This document shows positions 1 to 6,979 of a stretch of DNA of 16,657 nucleotides, piece by piece. The stretch spans positions 1-16,657 of the forward strand of contig JBDSTZ010000422.1 in NCBI GenBank assembly GCA_039927975.1, read 5' to 3'. The stretch comes from JBDSTZ01 sp039927975. GTDB lineage: Bacteria; Pseudomonadota; Gammaproteobacteria; Burkholderiales; Burkholderiaceae_D. Each line of letters starts with the position of its first letter. Positions within the stretch are counted from its first letter, which is position 1. A program made the position numbers and the translations under genes. The notes under the pieces were generated by a model, which saw only the letters and a list, made by a program, of their open reading frames with translations, made no database searches and was not told where the DNA came from.

Positions 1-1359
1 GGCGGCACCACCCTGCTGGGCCAATCGACCGTCTCCGGCACCGTCACCGGCTTCGGCAGCGTGATCGTCGACGGCGTGCGGATCGAGAACGCCGCCGTTG
101 CCGCCAACAAGGAAAAAATCGACGGCACCCTGGAACTGGCGGAACTGAAGCTCGGTCAGCACGTGGAAGTTGAACACGACGGCTCGCTGGTCGCCACCAA
201 GGTGCGCGTGAATGCCGAGGCCGAAGGCGCCGTCAGCGCGGTCGACACGACGGCCAAGACCATTACGGTGCTCGGCCAGCTCATCACGATCAACACCGAT
301 CCCACGCTCGGCCCGGTGACGGTATTCGACGGCTACGCCGCGCTGGCGAACGTGGTGGTGGGCGACAAGGTGGAAATTCACGCGCTGATCAAAACCGATG
401 CGACCGGCAAGGTCACCATGCAGGCGACCCGCATCGAGAAGAAAACCGCGCCCAATCCGGTCGACCTGGTGAACGGCAATATCCGTGATCTGTCGACCAG
501 CGCCAAGACTTTCCGGCTGGCCAACCTGTTGGTCGATTACGGCAGCGCGTCCATTCTGCCAGCGAACGCCGTGCTGGCCAACGGCGCCGAAGTGCAACTG
601 GCGCTGCCGGCCGGCACGGTGGCGGGCACGACGGCCGTCAAAGCCAGCGTCATCAAGGTGCGCGACCACAAGGCTGAGGTCGGCGCCAAGGACGTCGAAC
701 TGGGCGGGGTGATTTCGACCGTCGACACCGCCACCAAGACGCTGACCATCAACGGCGCCAAGATCGATGTCTCGGCCGCGGTGTTCGACCAGGCGGGCAA
801 GACCTTTGCCGATCTGAAGGTCGACGCCTACGTGGTGATCAAGGGAACCTACACCGCCGACGGCGTGCTGAAGGCGGCCCGCGTGGTGCTGCGCGGCACC
901 GACCAGAAGGACACCGCCGCCGAACTGCACGGCACCGTCACCAATTTCGTCTCGGCCGCCAACTTCACGGTACGTGGCGTCAAGGTCGACGCCACCGGCG
1001 TGGTGCTCGACGCGGCCAGCTGCGGCACCTCCAAGCTGGGCAGCGAGCTGCAGGTGGGCGTGATCGGCACGATGAACGCGAGCGGCCTGGTCAAAGCGAC
1101 GACGATCAAATGCGAGAAGACCGATGGCGCGCTGATCGTGCTGTCGCGCCTGGGCACGGTGAGCAACGTCGATGCGAGCGCCAAATCATTCTCCCTGACG
1201 ACCTCGAAGGAAACCTTGACGATGAAGTGGACCAGCTCGACGGTTTTCCGCGACGTCGAAGCGGCCACGCTGGCCGGCAAGGCCGTCGAAGTGGAAGGGA
1301 CGACCAGCGCTGGCGTCTGGACCATCACCAAGATCGTGTTGCAGAAGCCGGCCGGCTAA
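1..1359 (+). CDS. DUF5666 repeat protein, 5' end outside the window
   Basis: The open frame enters from base 1, and its first visible residues (GGTTLLGQSTVSGTVTGFGS) already belong to the domain, so the start lies upstream; the GTG at 61 is internal. The 452 visible residues are almost entirely about six beta-rich repeats of the DUF5666 type. Each begins with a G-x-V/I-(S/T/R) strand (SGTVTGF, EGAVSAV, VNGNIRD, LGGVIST, LHGTVTN, LGTVSNV) and continues as A-K-T-(I/F/L)-x-(I/V/L) with a second strand. The repeats resemble small OB-like beta modules in tandem. Family members usually carry an export signal or lipobox at the N-terminus, which cannot be checked here. No catalytic motif is visible and the function is unknown; a surface or periplasmic binding or scaffold role is only a guess. 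The gene ends at a TAA followed by a good intrinsic terminator. Confidence 0.85.
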   Translation, partial: GGTTLLGQSTVSGTVTGFGSVIVDGVRIENAAVAANKEKIDGTLELAELKLGQHVEVEHDGSLVATKVRVNAEAEGAVSAVDTTAKTITVLGQLITINTDPTLGPVTVFDGYAALANVVVGDKVEIHALIKTDATGKVTMQATRIEKKTAPNPVDLVNGNIRDLSTSAKTFRLANLLVDYGSASILPANAVLANGAEVQLALPAGTVAGTTAVKASVIKVRDHKAEVGAKDVELGGVISTVDTATKTLTINGAKIDVSAAVFDQAGKTFADLKVDAYVVIKGTYTADGVLKAARVVLRGTDQKDTAAELHGTVTNFVSAANFTVRGVKVDATGVVLDAASCGTSKLGSELQVGVIGTMNASGLVKATTIKCEKTDGALIVLSRLGTVSNVDASAKSFSLTTSKETLTMKWTSSTVFRDVEAATLAGKAVEVEGTTSAGVWTITKIVLQKPAG

Positions 1360-1423
1360 GGCGTATTGCCAGCAGTGAGCAAGCCGTCTCGAATGGGGTG
1401 GCTTGCCCGACGTCCAGCACCGG

Positions 1424-1450
1424 GGCCCCTGAGATTCAGGGGCCTTTTCT
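1424..1450 (+). terminator. Intrinsic terminator after the DUF5666 gene
   Basis: A perfect 9-bp stem (GGCCCCTGA / TCAGGGGCC, 1424-1432 and 1436-1444) with a 3-nt loop is followed directly by TTTTCTT. It lies 64 bases after the stop codon at 1359 and is the expected end of that transcript. Confidence 0.85.
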
Positions 1451-1592
1451 TATTTGGCGAGCGCTATCGTGGCGCAGGCGGGCAACGGCGGTCCCGGCAA
1501 TGCCTCCCCGCTCGACGCCTGGGCCGCTCCGCGCGGGCAACGCCAGCGTCACTATATTTTTCCTTTTGTATCGATTAAGTGACGAATCGCAA

Positions 1593-1620
1593 TCGTCCCT
1601 TGCAATCTTAACCATATAAT
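1593..1620 (+). promoter_or_regulatory. Candidate promoter for the methyltransferase gene
   Basis: A perfect TATAAT at 1615-1620 sits in an AT-rich island, 30 bases before the GTG start at 1651. No good -35 hexamer occurs at 16-18 bp (the best placed is TCGTCC at 1593-1598); a TTGCAA at 1600-1605 is too close. The rest of the 291-base gap (1360-1650) holds the terminator and no supportable gene. Confidence 0.45.
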
Positions 1621-1650
1621 GAGCGCGACAGTATTTACTCTAGGAAACTC

Positions 1651-2460
1651 GTGGCCACCAGCATTGATCAGCCCCCCCGCGTGGTGTCGCCCGCGCACGC
1701 GCAAGCCTTCGACCGCCAGGCCAGACAGCTGGGCCTGCGGCCCGACGACAAGTGGATCGGCGGCTACGTCGATTACGAGTGGGATCATTTGCGGCACGTC
1801 CTGGCGACGCTGCCGGTCGCGCCGGCCGAACTGGAAGTGCTCGAGTTCGGCTGCAACGTCGGCGCCTCGGCGATCCTGTTCGCCCACCTTGGCGCGCGCG
1901 TGACGGCGGTCGACATCGACCGCGACTGGCTCGATCTGGCGCGCTTGAACGCCGCGCGCTACGGGTGCGACAACATCGCCTTCGATTGCGCCCCCGACTC
2001 GACTCGCCTGCCCTATCCCGATGGCAGCTTCGACCTGATCGCCTGCAACAGCGTGCTGGAATACGTCGCGCCCGTCGAATTGGGCGCGGTCCAGCGCGAA
2101 CTGGACCGTGTGTTGCGGCCCGGCGGCCTGATTCTGCTGACCGGCACCAGCAGCCGGCTGTGGCCGCGCGAGGGCCATACGCGGCGCTGGCTGGTCAACT
2201 ACGTGCCGCGCCGGTTCGACGGCTTTTTCGCCCAGGCGCCGGCGCGCGGCATTTCACCGTGGCGCGCGCGCCACGGTTTCGGCCGCCATTACGAGAATCT
2301 CGACCGTCCCGGCATGGATGCCTGTTTTGCACGTTCGCGCCTCGCGATGGGCAGCGGCGCGCTGCGCCTGCGCCTGCAATTGGGCCTCGCTTCCCTGCTA
2401 GGGGTCGGTCCGGGGCTGCTCGGGCCCTACATGTCCTGCTTATTGAAGAAGAAACACTGA
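1651..2460 (+). CDS. Class I SAM-dependent methyltransferase
   Basis: This 269-residue protein has a Rossmann-type methyltransferase core in residues 60-170. Motif I is VLEFGCNVG (63-71), a variant of the E/D-x-G-x-G-x-G SAM-binding loop. Motif II is VTAVDID (84-90), with acidic residues placed to bind the ribose. FDLIACNSVLEYV (128-139 region) is the strand 4 motif, and VLRPGGLILLTG (about 155-165) is the post-III strand typical of the Methyltransf_11/25 group. The last 100 residues are Arg-rich, then hydrophobic (LQLGLASLLGVGPGLLGPY), and end in KKKH, which could touch the membrane. The GTG start is chosen because AGGAAA precedes it at 1642-1647 and a TATAAT lies 30 bases upstream; the SAM fold starts well inside. 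The substrate cannot be told from the sequence; similar proteins often act on small molecules, lipids or glycans. It is a stand-alone gene. Confidence 0.85.
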   Translation: MATSIDQPPRVVSPAHAQAFDRQARQLGLRPDDKWIGGYVDYEWDHLRHVLATLPVAPAELEVLEFGCNVGASAILFAHLGARVTAVDIDRDWLDLARLNAARYGCDNIAFDCAPDSTRLPYPDGSFDLIACNSVLEYVAPVELGAVQRELDRVLRPGGLILLTGTSSRLWPREGHTRRWLVNYVPRRFDGFFAQAPARGISPWRARHGFGRHYENLDRPGMDACFARSRLAMGSGALRLRLQLGLASLLGVGPGLLGPYMSCLLKKKH

Positions 2461-2527
2461 GCGCCGCGGCAACGGCGCCGATCTTCCGCTAAATTGCATC
2501 GAAGAATACAGTTTCGCCGAAAGAATG

Positions 2528-2556
2528 TTGCCGCAGGGCCATAGTTGGGCTAGTAT
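2528..2556 (+). promoter_or_regulatory. Candidate sigma-70 promoter for the small lipoprotein gene
   Basis: TTGCCG (2528-2533) and TAGTAT (2551-2556) are separated by 17 bp, each matching four of six consensus bases. The -10 box ends 27 bases before the ATG at 2584. Confidence 0.45.
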
Positions 2557-2583
2557 CGACTTTCGCTCCCTGAAGGTGACCCT

Positions 2584-3042
2584 ATGCATACCCCGCGCCG
2601 CTCCTTGTCGAAAAAAGCCCAGCTGCTCACGCTGACCGGCCTGATCGCCGTGACCACCACCATTTTCGGCTGCCGCGAGCAGTCCGCCGGGCCGGACCGG
2701 GCGCCGCTGTCGGCGCCGGCGCAACAGGGCGCGATCCGCAGCCAAGCCCAGGCGATCGATGCGGTGATGGCGCTGCCGGAGGTAAAAGCGGCCTCGGCGC
2801 TGATCGAACAGCGTTCGGGCGGCCAGCAGCACGGCGCGGTGATGGCCGTCGGCGCCGACCAGGCCGAGCTGAATGGCAAGCGCTATTGGGAACTCGACTT
2901 CGTCGAGAACGGCGCCGAGCGTGCCCTGCGGCGCGCCGGTTTCCTGGTGCCCGCGCAAGATGGCGAACTGCTGGTCGAGGACACGGCCAGCGGCCAGAAT
3001 GTCTCGCTGAGCCAGTGGCGCAAGAACAAGGGCCAGCTCTAA
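2584..3042 (+). CDS. Small putative lipoprotein of unknown function
   Basis: This 152-residue protein is not a family I recognise. The N-terminus is basic (MHTPRRSLSKK), followed by a hydrophobic stretch (LLTLTGLIAVTTTIFG) and a single Cys at residue 30. TIFGC is a relaxed lipobox, with Phe where small residues are usual, so lipoprotein processing is likely but not certain. After a Pro/Ala/Gln-rich linker (31-48) come a helical segment with VMALPEVKAASALIEQ and a beta-like C-terminal part (KRYWELDFVENGAE, then GFLVPAQDGELLVED) ending in KNKGQL. The size and pattern suggest a small periplasmic beta-sheet domain on a lipid anchor. AAGGTG at 2573-2578 supports the ATG. The gene is monocistronic, behind its own candidate promoter, and converges on the glucokinase-regulator gene 48 bases downstream. 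Confidence 0.75.
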   Translation: MHTPRRSLSKKAQLLTLTGLIAVTTTIFGCREQSAGPDRAPLSAPAQQGAIRSQAQAIDAVMALPEVKAASALIEQRSGGQQHGAVMAVGADQAELNGKRYWELDFVENGAERALRRAGFLVPAQDGELLVEDTASGQNVSLSQWRKNKGQL

Positions 3043-3055
3043 GCCGGCCGGGCGC

Positions 3056-3075
3056 CGGCGGCTGTTACGCCGCCG
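3056..3075. terminator. GC hairpin between convergent genes, weak terminator candidate
   Basis: A 7-bp all-GC stem (CGGCGGC / GCCGCCG) with loop TGTTAC lies between the lipoprotein stop (3042) and the glk-hexR stop (3091). There is no T-tract on either side, so it may only protect 3' ends or aid pausing. Confidence 0.3.
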
Positions 3076-3090
3076 CGCCGCCCACCCGCA

Positions 3091-4941
3091 TCAGCTGTCC
3101 AGGTGCGAAATCAACAGGCGCTTGTTGGAAGCGCTCTCCTCCTGCGCGCCAAGCGAAATCCCGACCGACATGATATCGATCAGCAGCAGCTGCAGCACGC
3201 GCGAAATCATCGACAGGAAATCCGCGCTGTCCTCGCTGTGATCGACCGCCAGGCAAATCGAGGCCCTGCGCGCCAGCGCCGACTTGCTGTTGCTGATGGC
3301 GATCACGTCGGCCCCGGCGGCGCGCGCGGCGTCGACCGCCGTCAGCAGTTCGGGCAGCTCGCCCGAGGTCGAAATGGCGATCACCACGTCGCCCGGCTTG
3401 AGCAGTTCGGCCGCCAGCGTGAGCAAGTGGGCGTCGCCGTACAGCGCGGTCGGAATGCGGAAGCGGAAGAACTTGTGCTGGCCGTCGAGCGCGACCACGC
3501 GCGAATTGCCCATCGCGTAAAACTCGACGCGGTTGGCCTTGCGCAGCAGCGCGATGGCGCGGTCGATCGAATTGACGTCGAGCTGGTCGCGGAACTTGAG
3601 GATAGCCGACACCGTGTTGTCGATCACCTTGGCCGACAGGTCGTGGGTGCTGTCGGAGATGCGCACCTGGCTGTGGCGCACCGGGATGGTGCCGGTCAGG
3701 CTGGTGGCGAACTTGAGCTTGAAGTCGGCCAGGCCGAGGAAACCGAGCGAACGGCAAAAGCGGATCACGGTCGGCTGGCTGACGTCGGCCAGCCGCGCGA
3801 TCTCGGCGATCGGTTCATTGAGCACCTTGCGCGGATGCTCGAGCACCAGGGTCGCCACGCGCTGCTCGGCCGGCGACAGTTCGTGCGCCAGGTGCTGCAC
3901 GCGCTCGGTCAGCGTGTTGGCGCCGCTGCGTCCGCGCAGGTGTTCGGAGAGGATGGTGGCGACGCCGTAGAAGGCCGGGTTGGGCGTCATGATCACGTAG
4001 GTGGGAATGCGCGAGAGATAGTCGGTGAAGCGCCCCTTCGCTTCGAAGCGGGCGCGGAACGACGAGGCGGCGAACCATTCGGCAAAACGCGGCACGATGC
4101 CGCCGCCGATGAACACGCCGCCGAAGGCGCCCAGCGTGACGGCCAGGTTGGAGGCGGCGCCGCCAAGCACGCCGCAGAAGCAGTCGAGCACTTCGAGGCA
4201 CAGCGGATCTTGCTCGTCGAGCGCGGCGCCGATGATCTCGGCCGAGCTGCGCGGCGCGACGCCCTGCCCGTCGCGCTCGGCCAGCGCGCGGTAGATCAGT
4301 TCCATGCCGGGGCCGGAGATCAGGCGCTCGCACGAGACGTGCTTCCACTCCTTCCAGGCGTACTGCATGATGGCGAATTCGCGCTCGTCGGTGGGGGCGA
4401 AGTCGGCGTGGCCGCCTTCGCTGCCGAGGGTGACGAAACCGTCGATGGTCGGAATCAGGCCCGACACGCCAAGACCGGTGCCGGGGCCGAGCAGGCCGAT
4501 GACGGCGTTCGCGCTCGGGGTGCCGGTGCCGACCTGCAGGAGGTCCTTGCCGGCCAGGCCGGGCAAGGCCATCGCCAGGGCGGTGAAGTCGTTGACGATC
4601 AACAGGGTGTTCAAGCCCAGTTCGCGCCGCAGTTCGTCGGTCGAGAACTGCCAGGAGCGATTGGTCATGCTGATCAAATCGCCGCTGATCGGGTTGGCCA
4701 GCGCGAAGGCGGCGTGGTTGATGCGCGTGCCCTCGTGCTCGGCCCGGTACTCGCGCAGCAGCGGGACGATGCCGCTGAAGTCGTCGCACAGCAGCACCCG
4801 CACCGAACGCATGACCCCGGGCGCGGTTTCAAGCGCCAGGCGCGCGTGGGTGGCGCCGATGTCGGCCAGCAGGCGGGGCCCGTCGGCGTAGGCGGTACGG
4901 CTGTATTTATGGTCGGTGTCGCTGTCTAAGTCTTTGGTCAT
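3091..4941 (-). CDS. glk: Bifunctional glucokinase / RpiR (HexR)-family transcriptional regulator
   Basis: The 616-residue fusion has the Burkholderiales arrangement. Residues about 22-340 are a bacterial Glk-type glucokinase (ATP + glucose to glucose 6-phosphate): phosphate motif DIGATHARLAL (27-37), IVNDFTALAMALPGL with the presumed catalytic Asp 118, GPGTGLGVSGL (152-162), LGSEGGHADFAP with sugar-contact Glu and His, and GPGMELIYRAL (210-220). Residues about 345-415 are an RpiR helix-turn-helix (ADVSQPTVIRFCRSLG), and 460-595 a SIS sugar-phosphate domain (VEFYAMGNSR, VVIAISTSGELPELL) that senses a sugar phosphate, in HexR KDPG. The enzyme is cytoplasmic and probably reports flux while controlling glucose catabolic genes. 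The ATG at 4941 is chosen over in-frame starts up to 5028 because homology begins just after it, although its ribosome site is weak. The phosphate motif normally reads GGTN, here GATH. The pgm gene lies 221 bases upstream on the same strand. Confidence 0.93.
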   Translation of the reverse strand: MTKDLDSDTDHKYSRTAYADGPRLLADIGATHARLALETAPGVMRSVRVLLCDDFSGIVPLLREYRAEHEGTRINHAAFALANPISGDLISMTNRSWQFSTDELRRELGLNTLLIVNDFTALAMALPGLAGKDLLQVGTGTPSANAVIGLLGPGTGLGVSGLIPTIDGFVTLGSEGGHADFAPTDEREFAIMQYAWKEWKHVSCERLISGPGMELIYRALAERDGQGVAPRSSAEIIGAALDEQDPLCLEVLDCFCGVLGGAASNLAVTLGAFGGVFIGGGIVPRFAEWFAASSFRARFEAKGRFTDYLSRIPTYVIMTPNPAFYGVATILSEHLRGRSGANTLTERVQHLAHELSPAEQRVATLVLEHPRKVLNEPIAEIARLADVSQPTVIRFCRSLGFLGLADFKLKFATSLTGTIPVRHSQVRISDSTHDLSAKVIDNTVSAILKFRDQLDVNSIDRAIALLRKANRVEFYAMGNSRVVALDGQHKFFRFRIPTALYGDAHLLTLAAELLKPGDVVIAISTSGELPELLTAVDAARAAGADVIAISNSKSALARRASICLAVDHSEDSADFLSMISRVLQLLLIDIMSVGISLGAQEESASNKRLLISHLDS

Positions 4942-4985
4942 CACGTTCAATCTGGCGCGGCGCGGGCGCATTGCGGTTCGCGAAC

Positions 4986-5014
4986 AGGATACCCTATTGT
5001 CGACCGTGCTCCAA
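4986..5014 (-). promoter_or_regulatory. Candidate promoter for glk-hexR
   Basis: On the minus strand TTGGAG (5009-5014) and TATCCT (4986-4991) are separated by 17 bp. The -10 box lies 44 bases upstream of the ATG at 4941. The match is moderate (three and four of six bases). No clear HexR-like palindrome is visible beside it. Confidence 0.35.
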
Positions 5015-5069
5015 CAGGCAGCGGCCAAACGCGCAGTTTGGTGACGCGGATGTGAACGCGTGGCTTGGC

Positions 5070-5112
5070 GGCGTGTCGTCGCGGCGTGCCGGCGTGCCGG
5101 CGTGTCGTCGCG
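5070..5112. repeat. Short GC-rich direct repeats between glk and pgm
   Basis: GGCGTGTCGTCGCG occurs at 5070-5083 and again at 5099-5112. Two GGCGTGCC units (5083-5090, 5091-5098) stand in tandem between them and run into GGCGTGTC. The patch looks like a small decaying minisatellite and has no coding potential I can support. Confidence 0.75.
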
Positions 5113-5118
5113 ACGTGG

Positions 5119-5190
5119 CGGCGCGGTCGCTCAGGTGGTCACGCTCGGCCCGGCGCGGTCGCTCAGGTGGTCACGCTCGGCCCGGCGCGG
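5119..5190. repeat. Perfect 32-bp tandem duplication covering the pgm stop codon
   Basis: Bases 5121-5152 and 5153-5184 are identical, and the period-32 pattern continues to about 5119 and 5190 (some 2.25 copies). The right copy carries the last seven codons of pgm with its TGA (5163-5165); the left copy is the same tail repeated outside the gene. Since 32 is not a multiple of three, the extra tail is out of frame with pgm and untranslated. Confidence 0.95.
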
Positions 5191-6794
5191 CCGGTGAAGC
5201 GCTTGATGTCGGAGAGGGTGTCGGCGATCGCCACCAGGCCGGCCAGCGCCTGCTGGGTTTCGGCTTCGTGGCCGGCGCTGTCGGCCTCGTATTTTTCAAG
5301 GTATAGGCGGATGGTGGCGCCCTCGGTGCCGGTGCCCGACAGGCGAAACACGATGCGCGAGCCGTCGTCCATGACAATGCGCACGCCCTGCCGGCTGGCC
5401 ACCGAATGGTCGACCGGGTCGGTGTAGACGAAATCGTCGGCCAGCGCCACCGTGAAGCCGTCCAGCGCCTGGCCCGGCAGGCCGGGCAGCCTGGCGCGCA
5501 GGGCCGCCATCATGGCTTCGGCGGCGGCGGCGTTGACGCCTTCGTAATCGTGGCGCGAATAGATATTGCGGCCAAAGCGCGCCCAGTGTTCGCGCACCAC
5601 GGTGTCGACCGGCTTGCCGGTGGCGGCCAGCAGGTTGAGCCAGAACAGCACAGCCCAGACGCCGTCTTTTTCGCGGATGTGGTCGGAGCCGGTGCCGTAG
5701 CTCTCCTCGCCGCACAGGGTGACCAGGCCGGCGTCCATCAGGTTGCCGAAGTACTTCCAGCCGGTCGGCGTTTCGTAGCAGGGCACGCCGAGCGCCGCGG
5801 CGACGCGGTCGGCGGCGCCCGAGGTCGGCATCGAGCGGGCGATGCCCTTGATGCCGGCGCGGTAGCCGGGCGCCAGGCGGGCGTTGGCGGCGATGATGGC
5901 CAGGCTGTCGGACGGCGTGACGGCGATGCTGCGCCCGACGATCATGTTGCGGTCGCCGTCGCCGTCGGAGGCGGCGCCGAAATCCGGCCCCCCGGGTGCG
6001 TGCATGATGGCGATCAGTTCGGCCGCGTTGACCGGGTTGGGGTCGGGATGGTGGCCGCCGAAGTCTTCGAGCGGCTCGCCGTTGATGACGGTGCCCGGCT
6101 GTGCGCCCAGCATGCCTTCGAGGATGGCGCGCGCGTAGGGGCCGGACACCGCGTGCATGCCGTCGAAGCGCATGGTGAAGCCGCCGGCGAACAGCGCGCG
6201 GATGGCGTCGAAATCGAATAGCTCCTGCATCAGGCCGGCGTAGTCGGCGACCGGGTCGATCACTTCGACGACCAGCTGCTCGATGCGCTGTTCGCCAAGG
6301 AGGTTCAGGTCGATGTCGGCGGCGTCGCTGATGCGGTATTGAGCGATGTCGCGGGTGTGCGCGTAAATGGCTTCGGTGATTTTTTCAGGCGCCGGGCCGC
6401 CGTTGCCGATGTTGTACTTGATGCCGAAGTCGCCGTCCGGGCCGCCCGGATTGTGGCTGGCCGAGAGCACGATGCCGCCAAACGCGGCGCGCTTGCGCAC
6501 CACGCAGCTGAGCGCCGGGGTCGACAGGATGCCGGCGCGCCCCACCAGCACGCGGCCAACGCCATGCGCGGCCGCCATCTTGAGGATCACCTGGATGGCG
6601 CGGCGGTTGAAGTAGCGGCCGTCGCCGCCCAGCACCAGGGTGCGGCCGGCGCAGTCGCCCAAGGTGGTGAAGATGGCCTGCACAAAATTTTCGAGGTAGC
6701 CTGGCTGCTGGAATTCGCTGACCTTCTTGCGCAGACCGGAAGTGCCGGGACGCTGGCCGGCGAACGGGGTGGTGCCGATGGTTTGTATGCTCAT
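5163..6794 (-). CDS. pgm: Alpha-D-phosphoglucomutase (PGM1-like)
   Basis: This 543-residue enzyme interconverts glucose 1-phosphate and glucose 6-phosphate in the cytoplasm, linking glycogen, trehalose and UDP-glucose metabolism to glycolysis. All four active-site elements are present: the phosphoserine loop SASHNPGG (catalytic Ser 113), the metal loop DGDGD (277-281), the sugar loop GEESYGTGSDH (362-372) and the phosphate loop RLSGTGTEG (484-492). The N-terminus (TTPFAGQRPGTSGLRKK) and the tail TGRAGPSVTT are those of the eukaryote-like PGM1 branch also found in Agrobacterium and cyanobacteria, not E. coli Pgm. The ATG at 6794 is chosen because AGGAG (6800-6804 on the complement) precedes it and homology begins there; an in-frame extension to 6896 has no support. 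It is divergent from the MFS transporter and lies upstream of glk on the same strand. Its stop codon sits in a tandem duplication. Confidence 0.95.
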   Translation of the reverse strand: MSIQTIGTTPFAGQRPGTSGLRKKVSEFQQPGYLENFVQAIFTTLGDCAGRTLVLGGDGRYFNRRAIQVILKMAAAHGVGRVLVGRAGILSTPALSCVVRKRAAFGGIVLSASHNPGGPDGDFGIKYNIGNGGPAPEKITEAIYAHTRDIAQYRISDAADIDLNLLGEQRIEQLVVEVIDPVADYAGLMQELFDFDAIRALFAGGFTMRFDGMHAVSGPYARAILEGMLGAQPGTVINGEPLEDFGGHHPDPNPVNAAELIAIMHAPGGPDFGAASDGDGDRNMIVGRSIAVTPSDSLAIIAANARLAPGYRAGIKGIARSMPTSGAADRVAAALGVPCYETPTGWKYFGNLMDAGLVTLCGEESYGTGSDHIREKDGVWAVLFWLNLLAATGKPVDTVVREHWARFGRNIYSRHDYEGVNAAAAEAMMAALRARLPGLPGQALDGFTVALADDFVYTDPVDHSVASRQGVRIVMDDGSRIVFRLSGTGTEGATIRLYLEKYEADSAGHEAETQQALAGLVAIADTLSDIKRFTGRAGPSVTT

Positions 6795-6979
6795 TGCTGC
6801 TCCTGGCCGCAGGTGCCGGTGAGAGTGTGAATTGGATGGAGGCGCATGGTAGCTTATTAGGTTAACAATACGCCAGAGGGCGAAATCGTGGCGCATGTCT
6901 GGCGGTGATATTTCAGCTGCCCGAATACGCGCGCCGGGCTAACATAGCGGCTTCGATCTCCGCCAATCCGGGACACTTC

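Noticed and set aside
61..63. GTG at 61 as the start of the DUF5666 gene
   Set aside because: The reading frame is open to base 1, the preceding residues complete the first repeat, and no ribosome site precedes the GTG.
3103..4929. Long plus-strand open frame (608 codons) antisense to glk-hexR
   Set aside because: Its translation is Gly/Ala/Arg/His/Gln-rich with no motif, while the minus strand encodes an unmistakable glucokinase and RpiR protein. Such mirror frames are expected in GC-rich genes.
6855..6872. TATTAGGTTAACAATA in the pgm-MFS divergent gap as an operator
   Set aside because: Only the outer four bases of each half pair; the match is too weak to list as a site.
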